Assembly: GCA_964275585.1 (NCBI GenBank)
Contig: CAXYCJ010000005.1
Location: 1-25,742, forward strand
DNA: 25,742 nt
Reading direction: 5' to 3'
DNA from: D2472 sp964275585
Lineage (GTDB): Bacteria > Pseudomonadota > Gammaproteobacteria > Magnimaribacterales > D2472
In this document: positions 1 to 7,776 of the stretch, in pieces
How positions within the stretch are numbered: the stretch's first letter is position 1
How the letters are laid out: every line of letters begins with the position of its first letter
Translations under genes and position numbers: made by a program
Notes under the pieces: generated by a model
What the model saw: the letters and a program-made list of their open reading frames with translations, nothing else
Told to the model about the DNA's origin: nothing
The model's database searches: none

Positions 1-52
1 AAAATGAGGATTATTATAGAATTAAGATAGTAGTCAAGCAATAAATAAATCT

Positions 53-1537
53 TTACTGATAAGTTGCTTGTTGAGGGTACGGATTTAACAATCCATTAGA
101 TGGCCTGCCTTCAATATTTTGGTCTGTAGAAACAGCAATTTGTTGAGGTGGAATTCCTTCTTCAACCCACAGAGATAAAGCCATCAATAAATCCATTTGA
201 TCAGGAAGATTGGATGGTATTTCCCAGCAATGCCCCATGCCTGGAACCATGTACAGTCTAAAAAATTCTTGCAAATTGCTTGATCCCATCTTTCCTTCAA
301 GTGCTTCATAATAAGCAATACTTTGATTTGGAAGAACTAATGGGTCTGCAGAACCATGCCACATTAAAATTTTACCGCCGCCCTTTTGAAAATTTGTGAG
401 GTCAGGATTAACAGCATTGAAAAGGAGACCTTGAGAAATAAGTTTTTCCACATCTGTATCAAAATTAAAATTTAATGCCGAGTAATTGATGGGATCTTGT
501 TGCATACCAAGATATTTTAGGTATCCATCGGCCAATAGAATTCCTGGCTTTCTAATGGTATTTGTTCCTAGGTACCAATAACCCCAGTATCTCTCGCTGC
601 CTGGAGGCATTCCCGCAAATAACTGATCTCCGTTAGAGTTTTGTGGGCCTTGATAAAATTTTTGCACAACCATTTTTTCATTAGATGTAAGGCAATCATC
701 TTTACTGTTTGCGCTGCATTCTGCAATGAGGCTTAAATCAATTTTGCATTTATTTGGAAGTTTAATAATGCCGTCCACCTTCCCATCCAATAAATCACAT
801 TGCTTTATAGCATTTGATTCTAAGAGTGGAATTTTAGATTTGAATTTTTCATCTAAAATAATATTTCCATTTTTGTCTGAGTTAGCTTGCACTATCCATG
901 CGCCAAAAACTCCTCCATTTATTGACAATCTTAAGACTGGGCAGCCAGCAATAATGCCATCAAATAGATTTGGATAATCTTGAGCAGCTTTGGCTCCCAG
1001 TCGCCCTCCATTCGAGCAGCCAGAAAAATAAGAATAAGAAGGTTTCATACCATAAATAGCTTTAATAAGCTTATGTCCTGCGGCATGTGTTATTGGTAAA
1101 ATGTCACCAGCATAGACTTGTTCGGCTAATGAATTATCTTTTGCCCACCTTGCATCTCCAATGTGATCTCCTGCATGACCACTATCGGTTGTGATTGCAG
1201 CATATCCCTGTCTCAAAGCATGATTAATTGAATTAGAATGCGTTTCTCTCTCTGGCAAGACTAGACCGCAAAAGCCACCGCATCCAGCTTGAAAATAATT
1301 CCCATTCCACCCGCTTAATGGAAATCTGGCTTCAAAGTTAATGCTTGGCTCAATAACTCCAATAATCTGACAAAAATCTGGTAAATCTGTTCTATTTTGA
1401 ACAACAACATTTTTAATAATAGATATTTCATTGGGTAAATCTGCAATGGCTAGTTCATCGCACATAATTTTATTATTCGCACTCAATGAGACCGATAGGA
1501 ATAAAAATAAGAGCGGTAATATTTTTTGAAATTGCAT
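53..1537 (-). CDS. Secreted tannase/feruloyl-esterase family hydrolase
   Basis: A serine esterase of the tannase family, which cleaves ester bonds of phenolic acids (tannins, feruloyl or related aromatic esters). The 494-residue protein starts with a Sec signal peptide (about residues 1-20, ending LSLSA-like), so it acts in the periplasm or outside. The family's CS-D-HC signature is complete: Cys174-Ser175 in GCSNGG, Asp398 in WHGSADPL, and His436-Cys437 in GMGHC; the two cysteines normally form a disulfide linking the Ser and His loops. Residues 248-257 (DLLDGKVDGI) match the calcium-binding loop of the family. It lies downstream of TBDR 1 on the same strand, separated by a terminator, so it probably has its own promoter. 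No Shine-Dalgarno site is visible; three GCTCTT repeats occupy the leader. The exact substrate cannot be told from sequence (MHETase-like and aromatic esterases share this fold). Family call is firm. Confidence 0.93.
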   Translation of the reverse strand: MQFQKILPLLFLFLSVSLSANNKIMCDELAIADLPNEISIIKNVVVQNRTDLPDFCQIIGVIEPSINFEARFPLSGWNGNYFQAGCGGFCGLVLPERETHSNSINHALRQGYAAITTDSGHAGDHIGDARWAKDNSLAEQVYAGDILPITHAAGHKLIKAIYGMKPSYSYFSGCSNGGRLGAKAAQDYPNLFDGIIAGCPVLRLSINGGVFGAWIVQANSDKNGNIILDEKFKSKIPLLESNAIKQCDLLDGKVDGIIKLPNKCKIDLSLIAECSANSKDDCLTSNEKMVVQKFYQGPQNSNGDQLFAGMPPGSERYWGYWYLGTNTIRKPGILLADGYLKYLGMQQDPINYSALNFNFDTDVEKLISQGLLFNAVNPDLTNFQKGGGKILMWHGSADPLVLPNQSIAYYEALEGKMGSSNLQEFFRLYMVPGMGHCWEIPSNLPDQMDLLMALSLWVEEGIPPQQIAVSTDQNIEGRPSNGLLNPYPQQATYQ

Positions 1538-1580
1538 TATTAAGAGCGTAAGAGCAAGAGCTTAATAAAATAGGTATTCT

Positions 1581-1610
1581 AAAAAAAGAGGCCCTGCTAA
1601 TACAGGGCCT
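1581..1610 (-). terminator. Rho-independent terminator of TBDR 1
   Basis: A perfect 8-bp stem, AGGCCCTG (1589-1596) with CAGGGCCT (1603-1610), closes a 6-base loop. Read on the minus strand it is followed by C and seven T (1587-1581). It lies 17 bases beyond the TBDR 1 stop codon and upstream of the tannase gene, so the two genes are probably separate transcripts or are joined only by read-through. Confidence 0.88.
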
Positions 1611-1626
1611 GTAATAATAATGTTAA

Positions 1627-3921
1627 TTAAAACCTATAATCTAACTTCATTGTTATGTTTCTAGGACGAGCATAGATAGCGTCATAAGCTATACCATCAA
1701 GTGCTCCACCCGAAGCTAGTCTTACAAAGGTTCTTGCAAGAGGAATAGTTCCGCCAACGACCTTGATGCGCTCATCTGTTAAGTTATCACCAATAAGCGA
1801 TAGTCTCCATTTGCCATCTGAACTTTCTAGACCAAGTACTAATCCAACTTTTGAATAGCCACCTTCTTTTATGTTTTTATCAAGATTGGTAGTTATGAAG
1901 TACTCTGATGAGTAATCAACATTCAAGTTAGCATCAAAGACCCAACTATTTGACAATACAGTCTCATAATCAAAGCCAGCATTTGCAGTATCTTCAGGAG
2001 CTAGAATTACACTCGCGCCAGATCTATCGCAATAAATTCCATTGGTAGGAGCTTCGCCATAAGCACATTGACTATTTTTCCAGTCAGTAAATTCATAGTT
2101 GAGGCTAGCCATGGAAGCATAAAATTCTAAGTCATCAGTTATTAGATATCTTCCTTGCATTTCGATCCCATCGAGTTCTGCAGCTGCAGCATTACCTACT
2201 TTAAAACCTAATACACCATCAAACACACTTGTTTGAAGATTTTCATACTCAGTGCTGAAATAAGTGAAATCAAATTGAGCTCGATCAGATTTCATCTTGT
2301 AGCCCCATTCAATATTAGTGGCTTCTTCCTCTTCAAACTCCCATCCACCAGCACTGGAGACTAATGGAGTTCCTGGTATTGAGTTACCACGAATATCAAA
2401 CCCTCCTGCTTTAGATCCCTGTGTGTATGAAACATACATTTGAGAATTATCAGATAACTCATAACTCAATCTAACCATTGGATCAAATGAATTCTCGCTT
2501 CTGCTGCTAGCAACACTATGCGGACCAACATTCAAAACGGCTGCCCATAAAACATTAAGCAAAGGAGATCCTTGTAAAGCTGTCCCTGTTCCATCTAATG
2601 TAAGTTTTCTACTTCCATCTTTGTCTTCACTGGAATACCTTGCGCCCACTGTTAATCTCCAATCGTCTGCTAGACTAATATCAGCTTGGCCAAAAACAGA
2701 ATACATATCTGAGGATTGTGCATAAAGCCTATCCCAATTTGTTCCTACTAAAAGGGAAACTGGAGGTCCTGCAAGGGCAAGAAAAGGCCCCAATGGCACG
2801 TAATCAGTTACATCAACATCTGCGGTCTGGAAATAAGCACCAACTATGTAATCCACATCTTCACCACCAGGTGACGTGTATCGAATTTCTTGAGACCACT
2901 GATCATACTTTTCTGTTTGGTTTGTTCCATCAAGTATTTCAAGAGCAACATAGTCAACGTCCAGAACTTCATATGAGTCATATTCAACATGCCCAGTAAT
3001 TGAAGTCAGGGTTCCACCTCCATCCATTGGGTAGTTAGCAGTTAAGACAAAATTATCCATCGAGTTTTGACTGAATGTTTCTCCACTTGATCTGACCCAA
3101 TCCTCATTTGTTTCAACTGCAATAGGTCCAGCAAAAACGAGCCCATATCCATCTTGAGGAGCAATCGCTTCCATGGCATAGCCCACGGAATCAAAATCTG
3201 CTTGTTCTACTTTTAAGTTGTAATCCACAGCTCCAGATGTCCAAGCTAGCTGACCTCTGATGTATGTCTCATCTCTTTGTGGCTCTACTCTTTTCATTTT
3301 TTCATTTGTGACCCAACCATCCATTTCTCTAGTTGAAACAGTTAATCGTCCAAGTAGATTATCTGAAAGTGGTCCAGAGAGAACTAGAAGAGATTGGGAT
3401 TCATCATGCTCTGATTCATGAGAAGTAGAGAACCTTCCCTCAAATTCTTCAGTTGGTTTTGCAGAGGTAACACTCACAACACCACCAATAGCATTCTTTC
3501 CAAAGAGAGTGGGTTGTGGACCACGTAAGACTTCGACTCTTTCTAGGTCGACAAGAGGAGTCCTTGCAAGCTGGCTTCGAGGATAAGACATTCCATCAAA
3601 GTTTAATGGCACTGACTGCTCAAATCCTTTGTTGGCTCCAGATCGAACGCCTCGTATAGAAATAGAGGTATCAATTTGAGTTTCTGCAACCGTAAAATTA
3701 GGTACTGATGCAGATAGTGAACTTAAGTTATCTACACTTCTATCTGCAATAGCCTCACCGTCAATTGCAGTTACAGAAATCGGCACATCCTGAAGACTTT
3801 GCTCCCTTATCTGGGCTGTAACCACAACCTCTTCAAGAGTTTGAGCCTCTGCATTAATTGCAAGCACCCCAAAAACTGGTAAAAAGGCAAACAAACTTAA
3901 AAATTTAATAGTTGTTTTCAT
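1627..3921 (-). CDS. TonB-dependent outer-membrane receptor (TBDR 1)
   Basis: A ligand-gated outer-membrane beta-barrel that imports a substrate using TonB/ExbBD energy. The 764-residue product has a signal peptide (cleavage near AEA-Q, residues 24-27), a TonB box (EEVVVTA, about 30-36), a plug domain (about 42-160) with the RG..GP..LFG..A.GG motif at 133-147, and a barrel ending in the typical terminal Phe (YRF). I chose ATG at 3921 because AAGGAG lies six bases upstream; an in-frame GTG at 3945 would add eight residues that include the ribosome site itself. It is transcribed divergently from the tauD-like gene across 155 bases. The tannase-like esterase downstream suggests an aromatic ester or related compound as cargo, but the ligand cannot be read from sequence. 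Confidence 0.93.
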   Translation of the reverse strand: MKTTIKFLSLFAFLPVFGVLAINAEAQTLEEVVVTAQIREQSLQDVPISVTAIDGEAIADRSVDNLSSLSASVPNFTVAETQIDTSISIRGVRSGANKGFEQSVPLNFDGMSYPRSQLARTPLVDLERVEVLRGPQPTLFGKNAIGGVVSVTSAKPTEEFEGRFSTSHESEHDESQSLLVLSGPLSDNLLGRLTVSTREMDGWVTNEKMKRVEPQRDETYIRGQLAWTSGAVDYNLKVEQADFDSVGYAMEAIAPQDGYGLVFAGPIAVETNEDWVRSSGETFSQNSMDNFVLTANYPMDGGGTLTSITGHVEYDSYEVLDVDYVALEILDGTNQTEKYDQWSQEIRYTSPGGEDVDYIVGAYFQTADVDVTDYVPLGPFLALAGPPVSLLVGTNWDRLYAQSSDMYSVFGQADISLADDWRLTVGARYSSEDKDGSRKLTLDGTGTALQGSPLLNVLWAAVLNVGPHSVASSRSENSFDPMVRLSYELSDNSQMYVSYTQGSKAGGFDIRGNSIPGTPLVSSAGGWEFEEEEATNIEWGYKMKSDRAQFDFTYFSTEYENLQTSVFDGVLGFKVGNAAAAELDGIEMQGRYLITDDLEFYASMASLNYEFTDWKNSQCAYGEAPTNGIYCDRSGASVILAPEDTANAGFDYETVLSNSWVFDANLNVDYSSEYFITTNLDKNIKEGGYSKVGLVLGLESSDGKWRLSLIGDNLTDERIKVVGGTIPLARTFVRLASGGALDGIAYDAIYARPRNITMKLDYRF

Positions 3922-3932
3922 GAATTCTCCTT

Positions 3933-3945
3933 GTGCAAACTGCAC
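3933..3945. repeat. Short perfect dyad GTGCA-N3-TGCAC in the TBDR 1 leader
   Basis: GTGCA (3933-3937) and TGCAC (3941-3945) form a perfect inverted repeat with a 3-base spacer, immediately upstream of the AAGGAG site. It could be an operator or a small hairpin beside the ribosome site, or chance. Confidence 0.35.
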
Positions 3946-3969
3946 ATTATTTAAACACGTATTCTAAAG

Positions 3970-3997
3970 ATGATAACCAATGATAGCCTATATGCAA
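3970..3997 (-). promoter_or_regulatory. Candidate promoter of TBDR 1
   Basis: On the minus strand, TTGCAT (3997-3992) and TATCAT (3975-3970) are separated by 16 bases. The -10 box matches five of six consensus bases. Predicted start near 3963 gives a leader of about 42 bases that contains the GTGCA dyad and the AAGGAG site. A second TATCAT occurs 10 bases upstream of the first (3985-3980). Confidence 0.4.
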
Positions 3998-4061
3998 GGG
4001 TTTTAGGAAGCAATGAGGTTTTCTCAACGGAGTTCTAAATATTTCTATTACTTGCAGTTAT

Positions 4062-4070
4062 TGATATATT
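4062..4070 (+). promoter_or_regulatory. Extended -10 promoter, apparently leaderless, of the tauD-like gene
   Basis: TGATATATT has the TGn extension followed by a -10 box matching five of six bases. Exactly six bases separate it from the ATG at 4077, so the predicted transcription start is the A of the start codon. No Shine-Dalgarno sequence is present, which fits a leaderless mRNA. No good -35 box is seen, as is common for extended -10 promoters. Confidence 0.45.
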
Positions 4071-4076
4071 GATTAC

Positions 4077-4922
4077 ATGAAATTCAAATCATCAAACTCT
4101 TTATCAAATTTAGGAATAGAAATTCATGAAATAAAGATTGATCAGGGCCTTTCTAAAGAAGAAATACAAGAAATTAGAGAGCAATGGGTTAACTGTGGGG
4201 TTGCTATTTTTCCTAGGCAGTCTTTGACTCTTGAACAATATGAAGATTTTAGTCAGCTATTTGGCTCTTTTGGAGAAGAGCCATTTTTAATACCCATGCA
4301 AGAACATCCTCACGTGGTTCAAGTGCATCGAAAAGCCAATGAAGAAGCTGCACATTTTGGTGGTGCTTGGCATTCAGATTGGTCATTTCAACATCAGCCT
4401 CCTTCTGCCACCATGCTCTACTCTGAAATTATTCCGCCTGTGGGTGGTGATACTCTTTTTGCAAATACAGCAGATGCATACGATGAACTATCAGATCAAT
4501 TAAAAGAAAAGATTCAAGATTTGAATGCAATTCATAGTGCAAAACTGCCTTACGCAAAGGATGGAGTCTATGCGACAGAAGGTAAAAAAAGAACAATGCA
4601 AATTCATACATCCGATGAGGCTAATAAAACTATGTCTCATCCGATTGTTAGAACCCACAGAGAGACTGGTAGAAAAATGCTTTTTATTAATCCTGTGTAC
4701 ACTCTAGAAATTGAAGGTCTTGGAAAAGAGGAATCAGATATGTTGCTCTTTGAACTCTATTCTCATATGGGGCAGGAAAAATATATTTTTCGTCATCAAT
4801 GGGAGCCTGACATGTTAATAATGTGGGACAACCGAACAGTCATGCATATGGCTGAAGGCGGTTACGACGGGCATGAGAGATTGCTGCATAGAATTACCAT
4901 TGCTGGAGACACGACTAAGTAG
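4077..4922 (+). CDS. TauD/TfdA-family Fe(II)/2-oxoglutarate dioxygenase
   Basis: A cytoplasmic non-heme iron oxygenase that couples 2-oxoglutarate decarboxylation to hydroxylation of a substrate, often releasing sulfite from a sulfonate or cleaving an ether. At 281 residues it has normal family length. The 2-His-1-carboxylate iron site is visible: His99 and Asp101 in the AWHSDWSF segment and the distal His257 in WDNRTVMH; Arg272 (HRITIAG) is the expected 2-oxoglutarate anchor. It is the first gene of a three-gene unit with the thiolase-like gene (14-base gap) and the M20 hydrolase. It has no Shine-Dalgarno site and may be leaderless. Neither a sulfonate transporter nor sulfur genes are adjacent, so taurine is not supported as substrate; the true substrate is unknown. 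Confidence 0.92.
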   Translation: MKFKSSNSLSNLGIEIHEIKIDQGLSKEEIQEIREQWVNCGVAIFPRQSLTLEQYEDFSQLFGSFGEEPFLIPMQEHPHVVQVHRKANEEAAHFGGAWHSDWSFQHQPPSATMLYSEIIPPVGGDTLFANTADAYDELSDQLKEKIQDLNAIHSAKLPYAKDGVYATEGKKRTMQIHTSDEANKTMSHPIVRTHRETGRKMLFINPVYTLEIEGLGKEESDMLLFELYSHMGQEKYIFRHQWEPDMLIMWDNRTVMHMAEGGYDGHERLLHRITIAGDTTK

Positions 4923-4936
4923 TCGCTTTTTATAAT

Positions 4937-6385
4937 ATGAAAAATAGGCCAGTCCTAGTAGGCATTGGGTTGCTGCAGCAAAAAGGTTCCTTTGCTGAAC
5001 TTGATGAGGCGCTAATTCTTATGGAGCAAGCTACGCTAAGCGCCATAGAAGACACTGAGAATTCTTCAATTGTTAATTATATTGATGAGGTGCAAGTCCC
5101 TAAGGGTTATTGGACCTACAGAGATCCAGGAAAATGGATTGCAGAAAAACATGGTTTCTCTAAAGCCAAAACCAGTGTTACTAAAATTGGTGTCTTACAA
5201 CAAAACCTAATTAATTCTGCTTGCAATAAAATTATTAACGGAGATATTCGTGCCAGTCTTATAGTAGGTGGTGAAGCAAGATATAAAAAAATTCAAGCTT
5301 TAAAGGAAGGTTTGCAATTTGAGGAAATGGAATTAACCGTTAACCCTGATCATTATGTTAAGGCAAAAGAGGACTTATATATTCCAGAGGAACTCGATGC
5401 ATTGGGCATGATGGCTGTTGGGTATTATGCGATTATAGAGAGCGCAATGCGTTTCAAACACCAAAGAAATTTAAGGGATCACGAATTATTCCTCGCTAAA
5501 TATTATGAACGTTTTTCTCAAATTGCTAAAAATAATCCTCATGCATGGAATCGCAATCCTTTTATTGCTGATGAAATTAAAAATCCAACATTAAAAAATC
5601 AGAGAATAGCCTACCCTTACAACAAGCTTCATAACTCTAGTTGGAACGTCAATCAAGCCTCTGCTCTAATTCTTTGCAGCGAGGAGCTGGCCGATCAATT
5701 AAACGTACCAAAAAACAAAAGGGTGTACCCGTTAGTTTCAAGTGAAACTAATCATATGATTGCAGTTATCCAACGACCAGATTTGTCAAAGCCGGCTGGC
5801 TTACGACTAGCTGCTAATTATTTAATGGAGACTGCTCAATCCTATAATATTAATCCATCCATGTTTGAGCTTTACAGCTGCTTTCCAGTTGCAGTTCAGT
5901 TATTTGCAGAAGCATTAAATATTCCTGACTATACTGATAAAACTGTAACCGGTGGCATGCCATTTGCAGGAGGCCCTTTAAATAATTATATGATCCATGC
6001 AACTGCGCAAGTTTTAGAAAAAATTAGAAACAATCCTTCCGAAATTGGTTTAGTGACAGGTGTCTCTGGCATGATGACCAAGCAAGCATTGGCAATATGG
6101 GGCAAAGATCCTTTAATGGATTTTCGAGCAAAAGATGTGACCCAGGAAGCTGCAATTCTGGAAACGCCTGTTGCAATGTCGTCCCAGAATGATGGCGAGG
6201 GAAAGGTATTAGGTTGCACAACTCTTTTCCAAAATAATGAAGGGATCAAAGCGATAATTTATGCTGAAGATACAAATCAACAAAGAAAAGTTATAACATC
6301 AACAGATAAAGATATTATTAAAAATTTAGGGGAAGAAGAATGGGTAGGAAAAAATATTCACTACAAAAACAATCAGCTGTATTAA
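4937..6385 (+). CDS. Thiolase-like protein (TLP1/SCP-x type) lacking canonical catalytic cysteines
   Basis: A 482-residue thiolase-fold protein usually labelled acetyl-CoA acetyltransferase. Recognisable blocks are the end of the N-terminal half (LIVGGEA, 108-114), DLYSCFP-like ELYSCFPVAVQ (311-321), GGMPFAGGPLNNY (339-351) with His354, and GVSGMMTKQ (375-383). At the place where true thiolases carry the nucleophile Cys, the QNLINSAC segment (89-96) shows no matching residue, and the C-terminal CxG cysteine is replaced (GVSG). A C-terminal extension from about residue 405 fits the extra domain of type-1 thiolase-like proteins. It probably binds an acyl-CoA, but classical thiolysis is doubtful. 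It sits between the dioxygenase and the M20 hydrolase, whose start lies 46 bases inside its 3' end. Confidence 0.85.
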   Translation: MKNRPVLVGIGLLQQKGSFAELDEALILMEQATLSAIEDTENSSIVNYIDEVQVPKGYWTYRDPGKWIAEKHGFSKAKTSVTKIGVLQQNLINSACNKIINGDIRASLIVGGEARYKKIQALKEGLQFEEMELTVNPDHYVKAKEDLYIPEELDALGMMAVGYYAIIESAMRFKHQRNLRDHELFLAKYYERFSQIAKNNPHAWNRNPFIADEIKNPTLKNQRIAYPYNKLHNSSWNVNQASALILCSEELADQLNVPKNKRVYPLVSSETNHMIAVIQRPDLSKPAGLRLAANYLMETAQSYNINPSMFELYSCFPVAVQLFAEALNIPDYTDKTVTGGMPFAGGPLNNYMIHATAQVLEKIRNNPSEIGLVTGVSGMMTKQALAIWGKDPLMDFRAKDVTQEAAILETPVAMSSQNDGEGKVLGCTTLFQNNEGIKAIIYAEDTNQQRKVITSTDKDIIKNLGEEEWVGKNIHYKNNQLY

Positions 6386-7776
6386 TAGCATTAGTTTTTT
6401 CAATTTCAACTCTCGCGGACTCAACGCTGAATGCAAGCATCAATAAGCATCAAAAGACTTTTGAAGAAGTGGCTATGAAAATATGGGATTGGGCAGAAGT
6501 TGGCTACCAGGAATATAAAAGTTCGGAATTGCTTCAATCGGAGTTAGCTGCTCATGGTTTTACTATCACTACCGGTGTTGCAGACATTCCAACTGCGTTT
6601 ATTGCAGAATTTTCAAACGGGGGTCCAGTGATTGGGATTCTTGGTGAATATGATGCCTTGCCTGGCCTCATGCAAACAGCTTCACCATTTAAAGAAATAA
6701 AAGAAGGTGTCATTGCAGGACATGCTTGTGGTCACCATATGTTTGGAGCTGCCTCTGCTTGGGCAGCAGTAACTGTAAAGGAATGGCTAGTTAAAACTAA
6801 AACCAAAGGTACAGTTCGGTTTTATGGCACTCCTGCTGAAGAAGGTGGATCGGGAAAAGTTTATATGGTTAGAGCCGGTCTGTTTGAAGACGTAGATGCA
6901 GTTCTTCACTGGCACCCAAGCAGCTCTAATGCAGCCAATGCCGAGTCTTCAAATTCAAATAAATCAGCAAAATTTAGATTTTCAGGAATTTCTGCTCATG
7001 CCGCTGGATCTCCAGATAAAGGCAGGTCTGCCTTGGATGGAGTGGAAGCCATGAATATGATGGTTAATATGATGAGAGAGCACATACCTCAAGAGTCTCG
7101 TATCCATTACGTTATCACTAAAGGTGGCTTGGCCCCTAATGTTGTTCCGGATGTTGCAGAGGTCTATTACTATGTTAGAAATCCAAGAAGACAAAAGGTT
7201 CAAGAAATATTTGAATGGGTTGTAAAAGCATCAGAGGGAGCCGCGCTTGGGACCGACACTAGTGTTACTCACGAAGTAATGCATGGCAATTACTCAAAGC
7301 TGCCTAATGATGTGCTGCAAAAGATAATGCATAAAAATCTTGTTAAGCGAGGTGGTATCAAATACTCCAAAAAAGAAAATGAGTTTGCTCAAAAGATCTA
7401 TCAAACAATGGTCGCACCTGGCAGTAAAATTGGCGCTCAGGAAAAAATACGCCCTTATGCAACTTCTCATACTTATGGATCAACCGATGTTGGTGATGTA
7501 AGTTGGGTTGTCCCTCAAGCAGGTCTTCGAACAGCTACCTGGGTTCCAGGAACAGCAGGTCATTCGTGGCAAGGAGTTGCAGCTGGAGGAACAACAATAG
7601 GAATGAAAGGCACTAAACTTGCAGCTCAAGTCTTAGCAGATACAGCTCAAGACATCTTTAAAAATCCATCAGTGTTAGCTGATGCAAAAATTGAATACCA
7701 AAACAGAGTTGGAGATGATTTTATATATATACCCTTGCTTGGTGACAGACAGCCCCCACTAGATTATAGAAATTAA
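6340..7776 (+). CDS. Exported M20D metallo-amidohydrolase, AbgB-like
   Basis: A zinc- or manganese-dependent amidohydrolase that removes an amino acid from an N-acyl or aminobenzoyl conjugate. The closest family feel is AbgB, the p-aminobenzoyl-glutamate hydrolase subunit, whose length (about 480 residues) it shares. Visible motifs: GEYDALPG (102-109), HACGHH (128-133, metal Cys130/His132), TPAEEGG (164-170, Glu167/Glu168), HWHP (190-193), the dimerisation-domain SAHAAGSP, STDVGDVSW (381-389) and His408 in GTAGHSW. Unlike E. coli AbgB it begins with a signal peptide (about 1-26), so it should act in the periplasm. The ATG at 6340 is preceded by GGGGAAGAAGA, a strong ribosome site, and lies within the thiolase-like gene (46-base overlap). 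No AbgA partner is nearby. The stop overlaps the convergent lysR stop. Confidence 0.9.
   Translation: MGRKKYSLQKQSAVLIALVFSISTLADSTLNASINKHQKTFEEVAMKIWDWAEVGYQEYKSSELLQSELAAHGFTITTGVADIPTAFIAEFSNGGPVIGILGEYDALPGLMQTASPFKEIKEGVIAGHACGHHMFGAASAWAAVTVKEWLVKTKTKGTVRFYGTPAEEGGSGKVYMVRAGLFEDVDAVLHWHPSSSNAANAESSNSNKSAKFRFSGISAHAAGSPDKGRSALDGVEAMNMMVNMMREHIPQESRIHYVITKGGLAPNVVPDVAEVYYYVRNPRRQKVQEIFEWVVKASEGAALGTDTSVTHEVMHGNYSKLPNDVLQKIMHKNLVKRGGIKYSKKENEFAQKIYQTMVAPGSKIGAQEKIRPYATSHTYGSTDVGDVSWVVPQAGLRTATWVPGTAGHSWQGVAAGGTTIGMKGTKLAAQVLADTAQDIFKNPSVLADAKIEYQNRVGDDFIYIPLLGDRQPPLDYRN

Noticed and set aside
4077..4922. Calling the dioxygenase a taurine dioxygenase (tauD)
   Set aside because: The fold and iron site fit, but no taurine transporter or sulfur-starvation context is present and the family has many substrates.
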